From Pectobacterium peruviense (GTDB taxonomy: Bacteria > Pseudomonadota > Gammaproteobacteria > Enterobacterales > Enterobacteriaceae), in NCBI RefSeq assembly GCF_002847345.1, contig NZ_LXFV01000030.1, positions 23,257-87,256 of the forward strand: DNA of 64,000 bases. Reading direction: 5' to 3'. The first letter of the stretch is position 1. Every line of letters starts with the position of its first letter. Below, in pieces: positions 8,931 to 18,779 of this stretch. Position numbers and translations under genes: made by a program. The notes beneath the pieces were generated by a model. It did not search any database. It was not told the DNA's origin and was given only the letters and a program-made list of their open reading frames with translations.

Positions 8931-9980
8931 ATGAAATACACGACGTTTGGACGGAATACGGGATTACGTGTCTCGGAGCTGGCTCTCGGAACAGGAAATT
9001 TTGGCACCGGGTGGGGATATGGTTCTGAAAAAGAACAGGCTAAACAGGTATTTGATCGTTATGCCAATGCTGGCGGCAACTTCATCGATACAGCAGATGC
9101 TTACCAATTCGGTCAATCTGAACAGATGGTCGGAGAATTTATTGCCGCAGACCGCGATCATTTTGTCGTAGCGACGAAATACACCTTAAGCGCCATGCCG
9201 GATGCCGGAATTTCACGAACCGGCAATAGCCGTAAGAATATGATCTCATCGGTAGAAAACAGCCTTAAGCGACTGAAAACCGATCGTATCGATGTGCTGT
9301 GGGCGCACTTTGATGACCAATTAACTCCGCTTGAAGAAATTGTTCGTGCTTTCGACGATCTCATTCGAGCAGGGAAAATCCAGTACGCTGGCTTCTCTAA
9401 TTTCCCAGCCTGGCGCATTGCCCGAGCGGACACCATCGCGGAACTGCGCGGCTGGTCGCGAATTGCCGGTATTCAGGTGGAGTACAGTCTGGTACAACGC
9501 ACAGCAGAGCGAGAACTGCTGCCGATGGCAGAAGCAATGGGTCTGGCGGCCACGCTTTGGTCTCCGCTGGGCGGCGGCTTGCTGACAGGAAAATACCGTC
9601 AAAGCAAAGAAGGCCGTCTGATCGGTTTTGGCGGAAGATTAGTGCACACCGAGCAAGATACGGCCTTGCTGGATGAAGTATTTCGCGTTGCAAACGACGT
9701 GAACGTCATGCCAATACAGGTTGCCATCGCCTGGTTACGGCATAAATCCGCACGCTCCAGCACCAGCCTGATCCCCATTCTGGGTTCTCGCACGCTGGCA
9801 CAGCTGGATGATACGCTACTCGCATTAGATGTGACGCTAAGTGAAGATCAGGTCGCGCGACTAGATGAAGTTAGTGCTATTTCGTTGGGAACACCGCACG
9901 ATCAGATCGCGGGAACGTTGCCCCGTGCTCAAGGAGGCGACAGCACTAATATCGTTACGCCGTGGCCACCACGAGCCTGA
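8931..9980 (+). CDS. Aldo/keto reductase
   Basis: A 349-residue NADPH-type aldo/keto reductase. The catalytic tetrad is visible as Asp53, Tyr58, Lys83 and His126 (FIDTADAY, ATKYT, WAHFDD). The C-terminal NADPH-binding IPILGSRT segment is present. ATG 8931 is chosen over the upstream in-frame ATG at 8874 because AAGGTGA precedes it and the protein then begins at MKYTTFGR, as the family does. The TetR gene follows on the same strand 84 bp later. A role in detoxifying reactive carbonyls is plausible from the neighbours, but unproven. Confidence 0.9.
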   Translation: MKYTTFGRNTGLRVSELALGTGNFGTGWGYGSEKEQAKQVFDRYANAGGNFIDTADAYQFGQSEQMVGEFIAADRDHFVVATKYTLSAMPDAGISRTGNSRKNMISSVENSLKRLKTDRIDVLWAHFDDQLTPLEEIVRAFDDLIRAGKIQYAGFSNFPAWRIARADTIAELRGWSRIAGIQVEYSLVQRTAERELLPMAEAMGLAATLWSPLGGGLLTGKYRQSKEGRLIGFGGRLVHTEQDTALLDEVFRVANDVNVMPIQVAIAWLRHKSARSSTSLIPILGSRTLAQLDDTLLALDVTLSEDQVARLDEVSAISLGTPHDQIAGTLPRAQGGDSTNIVTPWPPRA

Positions 9981-9996
9981 TCTGACTATTGATGAA

Positions 9997-10044
9997 AGGC
10001 ATCATCTATTGAGTCTGGTTTTTTCATACTTTAAGATGATGCCT
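9997..10044. promoter_or_regulatory. Inverted repeat before the TetR gene, possible autoregulatory operator
   Basis: Perfect 11-bp arms AGGCATCATCT (9997-10007) and AGATGATGCCT (10034-10044), 26 bp apart. The right arm continues into TGACAG, matching the AGATGATGC-N-TGACA core of the site at 8872. It could be a repressor site or a weak read-through hairpin between the two genes. Confidence 0.45.
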
Positions 10045-10064
10045 GACAGAGGAAGGAGAACAAA

Positions 10065-10646
10065 ATGGCCCGTGTATCAAAACAGCAGATGGAGCGTAAC
10101 CGAGAGGAAATCATCCAGGTGTCTTCACAGCTCTTTCGTGAACGAGGCCTGAACGGCGTCAGCGTGAACGATTTGATGGCCGCGGCTGGATTAACCCACG
10201 GTGGCTTTTATGGCCATTTTGCTTCTAAAGATGAACTCGCCGCAATCGCCAGCCGTAAAGCGTTTGAAGATTCCGGTTCTCGCTGGAAGGAAATAAGCCA
10301 ACACGCCGATCAACATGATCTACGAACGATGGTGGAACACTATCTTTCCCCTGACCACCGTGACGGCGCTAAGGATGGCTGTGCGATCACCGCGTTAGCC
10401 AGCGACATCGCCAGAGAAAGTGAAGACAAACCGGTACGTGAGGTTTATCTCAGCGGCGTCAGAGCTATGCTGGGCAGGCTGGAGTCCATCTCCACGATAG
10501 AAGATAAAGAACAGCGCAGGCTGCATGCTCTGGCGCAATTCGCACTGCTGTCCGGCGCACTAACGTTAGCCCGTGCAACAGCTGGTGATCCCTTATCGGA
10601 CGACTTTCTTAACGCCGCTAAAAAAGCACTGCTTGGCGAAGCATAA
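10065..10646 (+). CDS. TetR/AcrR-family transcriptional regulator
   Basis: A 193-residue one-component repressor. The N-terminal helix-turn-helix is at about 33-52 (VSVNDLMAAAGLTHGGFYGH), with the typical FxxKDEL continuation. The C-terminal ligand domain is of the short type often linked to redox genes. GGAAGGAG precedes the ATG. It lies downstream of the aldo/keto reductase and probably controls it, the SDR and the OYE promoter through the shared motif. The inducer is unknown; an electrophile or quinone is a guess based on the regulated enzyme classes. Confidence 0.88.
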   Translation: MARVSKQQMERNREEIIQVSSQLFRERGLNGVSVNDLMAAAGLTHGGFYGHFASKDELAAIASRKAFEDSGSRWKEISQHADQHDLRTMVEHYLSPDHRDGAKDGCAITALASDIARESEDKPVREVYLSGVRAMLGRLESISTIEDKEQRRLHALAQFALLSGALTLARATAGDPLSDDFLNAAKKALLGEA

Positions 10647-10726
10647 ACCGGTTATGAAGGGGCCTACCGCATCCATGATAAGCCCCAAACCGCGTTCCCT
10701 CTTAAAATATTCCCTACAAGCTATTC

Positions 10727-10747
10727 CCTGACCTTCAGTCGGTCAGG
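10727..10747. other. Intergenic hairpin between TetR and DoxX genes
   Basis: CCTGACC/GGTCAGG with a 7-base loop, enclosed by a further CTACAA/TTGTAG pair. No T run follows, so it is not a standard terminator. The rest of the 317-base gap 10647-10963 looks like AT-rich promoter sequence with no gene. Confidence 0.5.
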
Positions 10748-10963
10748 TTGTAGACGCTTTTCATAACATATTGTTATTGCGTTATTCTCATCCATCATTA
10801 GACCGCCACAATTGCAGTGCTATGCTTATCCGCGTTGACACGCTTCACCTAATTTTTTGACAGAAAATATCAAATTTATTTGTTTTCTATTCAGGCGCTA
10901 AATCGACGACACTGCCGCCTTATATCCAATAGCACTTTTCGCTTACTCATGAGGTTGTCTAGT

Positions 10964-11398
10964 ATGATTTCTCAGTTGAATCAGTGGTTCACGCGTTTAA
11001 CCGATCATCCCGATGCAGGTAAACTTTTACTGCGTTTAACCGTGGGTATTCTGTTGCTGTTTCACGGCGTAGCAAAAGTTGAGCACGGCGTAGGCTGGAT
11101 CGTACAGATGCTGCAAGGCGCAGGCCTGCCAGGTTTTATCGCTTATGGCGTTTATGTGGGTGAAGTCGTTGCGCCGATTCTGATTATTCTGGGCGTATTT
11201 ACTCGTATTTCTGGCCTGATTGCCGCGGTGACACTGGTTGTCGCTACGCTGATGGTGGGTACTGGTAAATTCTTCACCTTGACCAACGTCGGCGCGTGGG
11301 CACTGGAACTGGAAGCACTCTATTTCTTCGCGGGCATTATCATCATGCTGGTTGGCAGCGGTCGTTACTCTGTAGCCTCTAACCCCGCTTATCGTTAA
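10964..11398 (+). CDS. DoxX-family inner-membrane protein
   Basis: A 144-residue membrane protein with four predicted transmembrane segments (about 22-40, 55-75, 78-98 and 110-130), the standard DoxX fold. ATG 10964 is preferred to the upstream in-frame starts because GAGG lies at suitable distance and the protein then starts with MISQLNQWF, as relatives do. DoxX proteins have been linked to redox or membrane stress functions but the biochemical role is uncertain. It ends before a strong terminator shared with cysA. Confidence 0.82.
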   Translation: MISQLNQWFTRLTDHPDAGKLLLRLTVGILLLFHGVAKVEHGVGWIVQMLQGAGLPGFIAYGVYVGEVVAPILIILGVFTRISGLIAAVTLVVATLMVGTGKFFTLTNVGAWALELEALYFFAGIIIMLVGSGRYSVASNPAYR

Positions 11399-11430
11399 TT
11401 CTTTCAACCGAAAGGATTAACCGTAAACGC

Positions 11431-11460
11431 AAAAAACCCGCGAATTTCGCGGGTTTTTTT
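11431..11460. terminator. Bidirectional terminator, doxX-like gene / cysA
   Basis: A perfect inverted repeat AAAAAACCCGCGAA / TTCGCGGGTTTTTT around a single central base, with A and T runs on both sides. It serves the converging DoxX gene and the cys operon. Confidence 0.9.
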
Positions 11461-11482
11461 ATTGCTATCGTCGGCCTGCCGA

Positions 11483-12475
11483 TCAGATTTCCCAGTCGTG
11501 ATTATAGCGCTTGGGCTTGAACTGAATAACGTCACCTTTCTGCAACCCTTCCAGGCTCACATCGTCTTTTGCGACTTCAGCTTCAATTAACTCCGACTGC
11601 TCACCCAACTTCAACGACAGACGCGTCAAGGCTCCTAACGGGCGAATATCGCGAACCGTCACCGCCTGATAGCCATCCTGAGCTTGAACAGACAACGACA
11701 CTTCATGTGGGCGGAACAGAATAGTTTCTTCCGTTTGCGCCACTTTCAGACGGTTACTGTCGCCAAGGAAATGGTAAACAAATTCGCTGGCCGGATGGTT
11801 ATATACCTCTGCTGGCGTACCGATTTGCTCAATCACGCCTTTGTTCATCAGCACGATGCGGTCGGCCACTTCCATCGCCTCTTCCTGATCGTGTGTTACA
11901 AATACCGATGTCAGATCGATATCTTCATGCAACTGAGATAGCCAGCGACGCAGCTCTTTACGCACCTTGGCATCCAGTGCACCAAAAGGTTCATCCAACA
12001 GCAGAATGCTCGGTTCAACGATCAACGCACGTGCCAGCGCAATACGCTGACGCTGGCCGCCGGAAAGCTGTTCAGGATAGCGGTCTCCCAGCCAGTCCAA
12101 CTGCACCAGATTCAGCAATTCATGCACTTTCTTTTCGATGTCACTCTTCGACGGGCGGATATTCTTCGGCTTCATTCGCAGCCCAAACGCGACGTTATCG
12201 AACACCGTCATGTGGCGGAACAGCGCATAGTGCTGGAAGACAAACCCGACGTTGCGTTTACGTACATCGTGGACGGACACATCCTGACCGTGAAAGATGA
12301 TACTGCCGCTATCCGGCTGCTCCAGCCCGGCGATAATACGCAGCAACGTCGTCTTACCACAGCCTGATGGCCCCAGCAGCGCCACCAGCTCGCCGCTGTG
12401 GATCGACAAATTAATCTCGTTCAGCGCCCGAAACTGGCCAAATTGTTTATTAATATTGCGAATCTCAATGCTCAT
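11483..12475 (-). CDS. cysA: Sulfate/thiosulfate ABC transporter ATP-binding protein
   Basis: Cytoplasmic ATPase of the sulfate importer. Walker [10 protein letters not shown] (35-43), signature LSGGQ (137-141) and Walker B ending in DEP (161-163) are present. The 330-residue length is shorter than E. coli CysA (365) and the C-terminal regulatory domain differs, ending RYNHDWEI. It overlaps the end of cysW by 11 bp, so translation is coupled. Confidence 0.94.
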   Translation of the reverse strand: MSIEIRNINKQFGQFRALNEINLSIHSGELVALLGPSGCGKTTLLRIIAGLEQPDSGSIIFHGQDVSVHDVRKRNVGFVFQHYALFRHMTVFDNVAFGLRMKPKNIRPSKSDIEKKVHELLNLVQLDWLGDRYPEQLSGGQRQRIALARALIVEPSILLLDEPFGALDAKVRKELRRWLSQLHEDIDLTSVFVTHDQEEAMEVADRIVLMNKGVIEQIGTPAEVYNHPASEFVYHFLGDSNRLKVAQTEETILFRPHEVSLSVQAQDGYQAVTVRDIRPLGALTRLSLKLGEQSELIEAEVAKDDVSLEGLQKGDVIQFKPKRYNHDWEI

Positions 12476-13346
12476 TTTTGGCCAACTCCTGTTGTTTCTG
12501 TATTTGCTTCGTCAATCGACTTTCACTCCACTGACGCAGTAGCAGCACCACCAGCGACATCATCAGCAGCAGAATCGCCACGCTGAAGGCAGCAACGATG
12601 TTGTACTCGTTATAAAGAATTTCGATATGCAGCGGCAGCGTGTTAGTCAGGCCGCGAATATGACCGGAAATGACGGAAACCGCGCCAAATTCCCCCATCG
12701 CACGTGCGGTACACAGCACCACACCGTAAATCAGCGCCCATTTCACATTCGGCAGCGTAATGTGCCAGAACATTTGCCAGCCATTCGCCCCCAGCAGTCG
12801 CGCCGCTTCTTCTTCCTGCGAACCCTGTTCTTCCATCAGCGGAATCAGCTCACGGGCAACATAAGGCAATGTGACGAAAATCGTCGCCAGTACGATGCCA
12901 GGCACGGCATAAACAATTTGCAGATCGTGTTCGAGCAGGAAGGGATAGATCTTGCTTTGCGCCCCAAACAGCAGCACATACACCAGCCCCGCAACAACGG
13001 GTGATACGGAAAAGGGCAAATCGATCAGCGCCAGCAGAAAGCTCTTGCCACGAAATTCGAATTTCGTCACACACCACGCCGTCGCTAGCCCGAACACCAC
13101 GTTTAACGGCACGGAGATAACAGTCGCGAGTAACGTCAGCTTAAGCGCAGAGATCGCATCCGGTTCGCTAATCGCGTCCCAAAATGCACCAATGCCTTTA
13201 TCCAACCCCTGAGTCACTACCATCATCAGCGGCAGCACCAGAATCAGAAAAAAGACGACCCACGCCAGTGACACCAGAATGTAATAGGCTGCGGGCTGTT
13301 TCTTTCTTTTAGCCGCGCTGTCCTGAGCGGAAATAACCTGTTCCAT
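12465..13346 (-). CDS. cysW: Sulfate ABC transporter permease CysW
   Basis: Inner-membrane permease, 293 residues, about six transmembrane segments, with the EAA-type ATPase-contact loop [21 protein letters not shown] around 180-200. An AAGGGC ribosome binding site precedes the ATG. It lies 12 bp after cysT and overlaps cysA, so it is part of one operon. It pairs with CysT to form the channel. Confidence 0.94.
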   Translation of the reverse strand: MEQVISAQDSAAKRKKQPAAYYILVSLAWVVFFLILVLPLMMVVTQGLDKGIGAFWDAISEPDAISALKLTLLATVISVPLNVVFGLATAWCVTKFEFRGKSFLLALIDLPFSVSPVVAGLVYVLLFGAQSKIYPFLLEHDLQIVYAVPGIVLATIFVTLPYVARELIPLMEEQGSQEEEAARLLGANGWQMFWHITLPNVKWALIYGVVLCTARAMGEFGAVSVISGHIRGLTNTLPLHIEILYNEYNIVAAFSVAILLLMMSLVVLLLRQWSESRLTKQIQKQQELAKNEH

Positions 13347-13358
13347 GACGACCAGCCC

Positions 13359-14171
13359 TTACAGTTTCGGTTGAATGCGGCGCTGCAACACGTTAATCAG
13401 CAGCAGCATAATGAAAGAAACCAGCAGCATGAACACGCCGATCCCGGTTGCTCCCTTGTAATCATACTGATCGAGCTTAGAGACAATCAGCAGCGGCAGG
13501 ATTTCAGTTTTAAAGGGAATATTCCCCGCGATAAACACCACAGAACCGTATTCCCCTACGCCGCGAGCAAAAGCCAGAGCAAAGCCAGTCAGCCATGCGG
13601 GTAACAGCGCAGGAACTAACACATGACGGAAAACCTGAAGCGGGCGGGCGCCAAGGCAGGCTGCGGCCTCTTCCACTTCTTTGGGAATATCGGCCAACAC
13701 TGGTTGCAGCGTTCTTACCACGAAAGGCAACGTAACGAAGATCAGCGCCAGCGTGATACCAATGCTGGTGTAGGCAATTTTGAAAGGAAACAGCGAACCA
13801 ATCAAACCATTCGGCGCATACAACGCCGTTAGAGCAATCCCCGCCACGGCGGTTGGCAGCGCGAAGGGCATGTCGATCATGGCATCGATCACTTTACGGC
13901 CGGGGAAAGTATAACGAACGAGTACCCACGCCAACAGCGTCCCGAGAATACCGTTAATAAAAGCCGCAGCCAGCGCCGTACCAAACGAAAGCCGCAGAGA
14001 AAACAACACCTGACGGCTGGTGATGAGATCCCAAAATTGACCGAAGGTTAGTTGGCTGGCATACAAAAACATCGCTGCCAACGGAATAAGAACAATTAAT
14101 CCTAAATAGCTCAGGCTAAACCCTAACGTTAGCCCGAAACCGGGGATCACTGAGGAAGAACGCTGTGACAT
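13359..14171 (-). CDS. cysT: Sulfate ABC transporter permease CysT (CysU)
   Basis: Inner-membrane permease, 270 residues, with six predicted membrane spans and the EAA loop EEAAACLGARPLQVFRHVLVP. It partners CysW. It follows the binding-protein gene after a 155-base gap that holds a hairpin, which may lower permease expression relative to the binding protein. Confidence 0.94.
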   Translation of the reverse strand: MSQRSSSVIPGFGLTLGFSLSYLGLIVLIPLAAMFLYASQLTFGQFWDLITSRQVLFSLRLSFGTALAAAFINGILGTLLAWVLVRYTFPGRKVIDAMIDMPFALPTAVAGIALTALYAPNGLIGSLFPFKIAYTSIGITLALIFVTLPFVVRTLQPVLADIPKEVEEAAACLGARPLQVFRHVLVPALLPAWLTGFALAFARGVGEYGSVVFIAGNIPFKTEILPLLIVSKLDQYDYKGATGIGVFMLLVSFIMLLLINVLQRRIQPKL

Positions 14172-14281
14172 ACCGTGCCTTTAATTTTCATACTCACTAT
14201 CCAGCCAACAACTGCTTGCCGACACGCACTACCTGACAGAACATTTCAGGCGGCAGTGGTCTGCCTTTTTAACCTGAAAAA

Positions 14282-14302
14282 GCCGCTACGGTTAATAGCG
14301 GC
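14282..14302. other. Hairpin between sbp and cysT
   Basis: GCCGCTA/TAGCGGC with a 7-base loop, in the 155-base gap inside the sulfate operon. No T run follows on the minus strand. Such intercistronic stems often stabilise the upstream message so that the binding protein is made in excess. The role here is inferred. Confidence 0.5.
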
Positions 14303-14326
14303 CTTAATCCGTCAGACGTTACAAAA

Positions 14327-15337
14327 TTACTTATTGATCTCTTTAAAGATTTTGTCGAACACGCCGCCATCGTTAAAGAATTTGTCTTGTGCCGCGGTCC
14401 AGCCACCGAAATCCTTATCGATCGTCACCAGGTTCACCGGTGCAAACTGATCTTTAAACTCTTCAGCAATTTTGGCGTTACGTGGGCGGTAGAAGTTTTT
14501 ACCGATAATGCGTTGTGCTTCATCGCTGTAGAGATATTGCAGATAAGCCTCTGCTTGTTTCTGTGTTCCTTTACGCTCAACCACTTTGTCGACAACCGCT
14601 ACCGGCGGTTCAGCCAGAATTGACAGAGACGGCGTGACGATTTCAAGTTGATCGCCGCCCTGCTCTTTTAGAGACAGGTAGGCTTCGTTTTCCCATGCCA
14701 GCAGCACATCGCCCAACTGGCGTTGTACAAAGCTGATGGTCGCGCCACGCGCACCGGTATCCAGTACTGGAGCATGGCGATACAGTTCGGTGACAAATTT
14801 CAGTGCGGTTTCTTCATTGCCGCCCGGTAGCGCTTTGGCATAGGCCCATGCAGCCAGGAAGTTCCAACGTGCGCCGCCAGAAGTTTTCGGGTTTGGCGTA
14901 ATCACTTCAACACCCGGTTTCACCAGATCGTTCCAGTCTTTGATTTGCTTCGGATTACCTTTGCGTACCAGAAAAACGATGGTGGAAGTGTAAGGAGTGC
15001 TGTTGTCAGGCAAACGCGCCTGCCACTTAGGATCGATCAGCGGTTGGTTCAGGTTTAATGCATCAATGTCACCGGCCAGCGCCAGCGTCACCACGTCGGC
15101 CTGCAAGCCGTCAATAACTGAACGCGCTTGTTTTCCAGAACCACCGTGCGAGTTTTTGATGGTGATATCTTCACCCGTGGTCGCTTTCCAATGCTTAATA
15201 AACGCGGCATTGTATTGCTGATACAGTTCACGCGTCGGATCGTAAGACACGTTTAATAATTCGGTAGCCGCCGAGGCCACACCAGAAAATAACAGCGCTG
15301 CCGTAGCAACAGATAACCCCAGACGACGTATTGACAT
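14327..15337 (-). CDS. sbp: Periplasmic sulfate-binding protein, Sbp type
   Basis: A 336-residue exported binding protein with a signal peptide ending ASA. Segments such as [23 protein letters not shown] and [14 protein letters not shown] match E. coli Sbp much more closely than CysP, although it occupies the position of cysP in front of cysTWA. ATG 15337 is chosen over the GTG at 15346 because GGGAG lies 8 bases upstream. Expression is probably under CysB, but I cannot pick out its poorly conserved site. Confidence 0.92.
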   Translation of the reverse strand: MSIRRLGLSVATAALLFSGVASAATELLNVSYDPTRELYQQYNAAFIKHWKATTGEDITIKNSHGGSGKQARSVIDGLQADVVTLALAGDIDALNLNQPLIDPKWQARLPDNSTPYTSTIVFLVRKGNPKQIKDWNDLVKPGVEVITPNPKTSGGARWNFLAAWAYAKALPGGNEETALKFVTELYRHAPVLDTGARGATISFVQRQLGDVLLAWENEAYLSLKEQGGDQLEIVTPSLSILAEPPVAVVDKVVERKGTQKQAEAYLQYLYSDEAQRIIGKNFYRPRNAKIAEEFKDQFAPVNLVTIDKDFGGWTAAQDKFFNDGGVFDKIFKEINK

Positions 15338-15411
15338 TCTTATCACTCCCTAACCTTAATGCTTGAAAGTATTTAGATGAATGTGGCCGACTGACGCCTT
15401 TTATACGGCGA

Positions 15412-15606
<195 letters not shown>

Positions 15607-15762
15607 GTCAGGCTGACAACATGGGAGTGACAATAGTGGATATAGGGAAGGGGCAAAAATATTGTTTCGCGATAATTTATGCTATCGCGTTATATTGTTA
15701 ATGGTTATGTCATAGTTTTCAGTCTAAGCAATTTTGTTACGACTGAAGACCGAAATGGATAG

Positions 15763-15786
15763 CCCTGATACCGAGTGGCATCAGGG
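15763..15786. other. Hairpin downstream of cdaR
   Basis: CCCTGAT/ATCAGGG with a 10-base loop, about 60 bases beyond the cdaR stop. It lacks a clear T run, so it is a possible but weak terminator. Confidence 0.4.
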
Positions 15787-15844
15787 GGACACGGTAGAGA
15801 TTCAGATGACCTAAAGGTGGACGTAAAGCCGTTTCTCTTCTGCC

Positions 15845-17002
15845 CTACTCTTCTTCATCCAGTTGCAAGGCGACATACAGCAGCAGGCGGTCATCGAAAT
15901 TCCCCAAATCTAATCCCGTCAATTCAGAGATACGATTAAGGCGATACTCCAATGTATTACGGTGAATAAACAGCGCTTTCGCCGTCGCACCGGGTTGAAC
16001 GTTATTACGGAACCACGCACCTAACGTCCGGCGCAGCAGGCCATTGCCGTCCATTGCCTTGAGCTTCGAAAGCGGACGTACCAGTTCGTTTGCCTGCCAA
16101 CCGCCACGCAGGCTATCCAACAGCACGGGCAGCATCAGATCCTGATAGTAATAACAACGCTGGGCGGGCATACGCTGCTTGCCTACGCTCATCGTCGTGC
16201 GCGCCGTGCGGTAAGAGCGAGCTATGCTGCCGGGGCCAGCAAAATAATTCCCCAGCGCCAGCCGCACCCGCAGCCGACTGCTTTCCGCCATCCGCGACAT
16301 CAGCGTATCCACGCGTCGACGATGTTCTTCCGCATCCCAACGCCCGTGGTTATTCAGCGCCGGTTTTAATACCACCATTTCCGTCAGCGAGACAATCGCG
16401 ATCAGGTTGTCTCGCTCTGGCGTGGTCAGCAGGGTTTGCAACTGCTGTAGTTCAGCCATTGCCGAGTCTACGCCAAGCTGCCCGCTGTCCACTTCGATCA
16501 CCGCTGCGACGCGGGGTTTATTCATATCGATACCTAGGCGCTGCGCCCACTCCATCAGAGCGGGAGACAGATCGTCGGTACGGATCAGGTTCAACACCAG
16601 CTCTTCGCGCAGACGGCTATCCTGTGCCAGCATATGCAGCAGCCTTGCCTGCTCCAGCATCATTTCCGCTGTCATACAGACAAGCTCGCCGTATTGCCGC
16701 AGTTGGCTAGGGTTCCCCGTCAGACCGATAACGCCGACGATTTCACCGTCAATGCGCAGGGGTAAATTGATGCCCGGACGCACGCCGTGCAGATGGCGCG
16801 CCACGGCGTCATCAATATCGACAACACGCCCCTGAGAGAGTGCCAGCAGCGCCCCTTCGTGCAGTTCCCCCAATCGTTCCTGATCGCCACTGCCGATAAT
16901 CTTACCGCGAGCATCCATCACGTTGATATTGCTATCAATGATCTGCATAGTTCGCGCGACAATATCCTGTGCCATCTTGGCATTGAGATGATACGACGCC
17001 AT
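15845..17002 (-). CDS. cdaR: Sugar diacid utilization regulator CdaR
   Basis: Transcriptional activator of glucarate, galactarate and glycerate genes in E. coli. The 385-residue protein has the N-terminal sugar-diacid recognition domain (KMAQDIVARTMQIIDSNINV, INLPLRIDGEIVGVIGLTG) and the C-terminal PucR-type HTH (ALFIHRNTLEYRLNRI). ATG 17002 is chosen because AGAGGT precedes it and the length then equals E. coli CdaR. The genes it regulates are not in this window. It lies next to degP as in E. coli. Confidence 0.95.
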   Translation of the reverse strand: MASYHLNAKMAQDIVARTMQIIDSNINVMDARGKIIGSGDQERLGELHEGALLALSQGRVVDIDDAVARHLHGVRPGINLPLRIDGEIVGVIGLTGNPSQLRQYGELVCMTAEMMLEQARLLHMLAQDSRLREELVLNLIRTDDLSPALMEWAQRLGIDMNKPRVAAVIEVDSGQLGVDSAMAELQQLQTLLTTPERDNLIAIVSLTEMVVLKPALNNHGRWDAEEHRRRVDTLMSRMAESSRLRVRLALGNYFAGPGSIARSYRTARTTMSVGKQRMPAQRCYYYQDLMLPVLLDSLRGGWQANELVRPLSKLKAMDGNGLLRRTLGAWFRNNVQPGATAKALFIHRNTLEYRLNRISELTGLDLGNFDDRLLLYVALQLDEEE

Positions 17003-17233
17003 TTTTACCTCTGAGAGGAACATTGACAATTGCACCAGCATACCGCCACACGGTGCGCCACACATTGTGCAAATTAACAAAGAAAGGGGAATTAGGTTAA
17101 ATCTGTGGAAGAACTCACAAAAGCGCTTTTATGGAGAAACGAGAAATAGCCGGGCACCTGAGCGCCCGGCCAGACAATCAACGTAACATATTGTCTTAAA
17201 GGTAATTATTCACTTACACATTGAACAGTTCGA

Positions 17234-18697
17234 TTACTGCGCCAGCAGATAAATCGTGCTGTCACCACGGCGAACGTTAAACGCTAATACCGCCGGTTTG
17301 CTGTCCAAAATTTTACGCAGTTCGCCAATATTCTGTACCGCCTGTTGGTTAACGCCAAGAATAATGTCGTCCTTCTTCAGCCCTACTTTAGCCGCCGCGG
17401 AGCCGGGTTTAACGTTATCCACTTTGACGCCTTTTTTATCGTCCAACTGAGTATTGCTCAGTTCAGCACCTTCAATGCCGGAGTAGAGATTACCGGAAGC
17501 CACCTGAGCCTGATTGCTCTGTTGCAGCGTCACATCAACCGTCAGCGGTTTGCCATCACGCAGCAGCCCCAGCGCGACTTTGCTGCCCACTGGCAGCGAA
17601 CCAACCTGTGCACGCAGCGCGGAGAAACTGCTAACCGCTTTTCCATTCAGCGTGACGATCACATCGCCCGCCTTTATGCCCGCTGCATCTGCCGCCGATT
17701 TTGGTCGCACCTGACTCACAAACGCGCCGCGCTGTGCATCAACCTTCATCGCTTGCGCCAGTTCGGAATTCAGCTCAGTACCGGTAATGCCCAGTTCACC
17801 GCGCTTCACTTCACCAAATTCGACAATCTGTGCAACGACGCTTTTCACCATATTGCTGGGGATAGCGAAACCAATCCCGATATTGCCGCCGTCTGGCGCA
17901 AGAATCGCGGTATTCAGCCCAATCAACTCCCCATTCAGGTTCACCAGTGCGCCACCAGAATTACCCCGGTTGATCGCCGCATCGGTCTGAATAAAGTTCT
18001 CGTAGTTTTCAATATTCAAGCCGCTACGTCCCAGCGCAGACACAATGCCCGATGTCGCAGTTTCTCCCAGACCATACGGGTTACCAATTGCTACGGTGTA
18101 ATCACCGACCCGCAGTTGGTCCGAATCCGCGACCTTAATGGCCGTCAGATTTTTAAAGTCTTTCAACTGCACCAGCGCGATATCTGAACGTGGATCTTTG
18201 CCTAACACTTTGCCGTCATACTTACGGCCATCACTGAGTCGAATCTGAATCTTATCGGCGTTATCCACCACGTGACTATTGGTCACCACGTAGCCTTTTT
18301 CGGCATTAATCACGACGCCCGCGCCCAAAGCCTGGAAGTTTTCCTGTTTGGGTTGTGGTTGACCGTTGTCATCATCACCTTCTCCCTGACACATCGGAGA
18401 CGACTGGAAAGGCGATCCCTCTTGGCAGAACGGTGAGTTCTCACCAAAAAACGGCTGAAGCTGCGGCGGAATACCGTCTTTGCCCGCATTGCTTTCTTTA
18501 CCTGAATTGGTGGTATGCCCTTCAACGTAGATGCTTACGACAGAAGGCATCACATTTTCCAGCATAGGGGCCAGGCTGGGTAATTGACCCGATGACGCAG
18601 CAGACGCGGCTGACTCCGCCGCATTCGCTGTGGTGGAACCCATAGCCATCGCCAGACTTAACGCCAGCGCACTCAGAACCAGTGATTTTCTTTTCAT
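17234..18697 (-). CDS. degP: Periplasmic serine endoprotease/chaperone DegP
   Basis: Degrades or refolds damaged envelope proteins. The 487-residue protein has a signal peptide (1-26, ending NAA), a trypsin-like domain with catalytic His142, Asp172 and Ser247 (GNSGG), and two PDZ domains in the C-terminal half. The Q/D/G-rich LA loop near 85-120 contains a CQ...CQ cysteine pair, as in HtrA proteins. ATG 18697 (MKRKSLVLS) is chosen by alignment with E. coli MKKTTLALS; in-frame ATGs exist upstream. A sigma-E-like promoter lies at 18780-18807. Confidence 0.95.
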   Translation of the reverse strand: MKRKSLVLSALALSLAMAMGSTTANAAESAASAASSGQLPSLAPMLENVMPSVVSIYVEGHTTNSGKESNAGKDGIPPQLQPFFGENSPFCQEGSPFQSSPMCQGEGDDDNGQPQPKQENFQALGAGVVINAEKGYVVTNSHVVDNADKIQIRLSDGRKYDGKVLGKDPRSDIALVQLKDFKNLTAIKVADSDQLRVGDYTVAIGNPYGLGETATSGIVSALGRSGLNIENYENFIQTDAAINRGNSGGALVNLNGELIGLNTAILAPDGGNIGIGFAIPSNMVKSVVAQIVEFGEVKRGELGITGTELNSELAQAMKVDAQRGAFVSQVRPKSAADAAGIKAGDVIVTLNGKAVSSFSALRAQVGSLPVGSKVALGLLRDGKPLTVDVTLQQSNQAQVASGNLYSGIEGAELSNTQLDDKKGVKVDNVKPGSAAAKVGLKKDDIILGVNQQAVQNIGELRKILDSKPAVLAFNVRRGDSTIYLLAQ

Positions 18698-18740
18698 AGG
18701 AGTATGTCTCATAGTAATCAACACGCGAGTCTTACGGCCC

Positions 18741-18762
18741 GTGTACCCGACACCGGGTACAC
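18741..18762. other. Stem-loop in the degP leader
   Basis: GTGTACCCG/CGGGTACAC, a perfect 9-bp stem with an ACAC loop, 44 bases before the chosen degP start and after the proposed sigma-E promoter. It would form in the mRNA leader and could also act as a protein site. Confidence 0.5.
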
Positions 18763-18779
18763 TCAGTGGTCGTGCTGTA

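Noticed and set aside
16090..16710. Long plus-strand frame opposite cdaR
   Set aside because: CdaR is well conserved on the other strand; this frame has no start signal or family match.
17345..18187. 280-codon plus-strand frame opposite degP
   Set aside because: Antisense shadow of degP, which has its full catalytic triad and PDZ domains.
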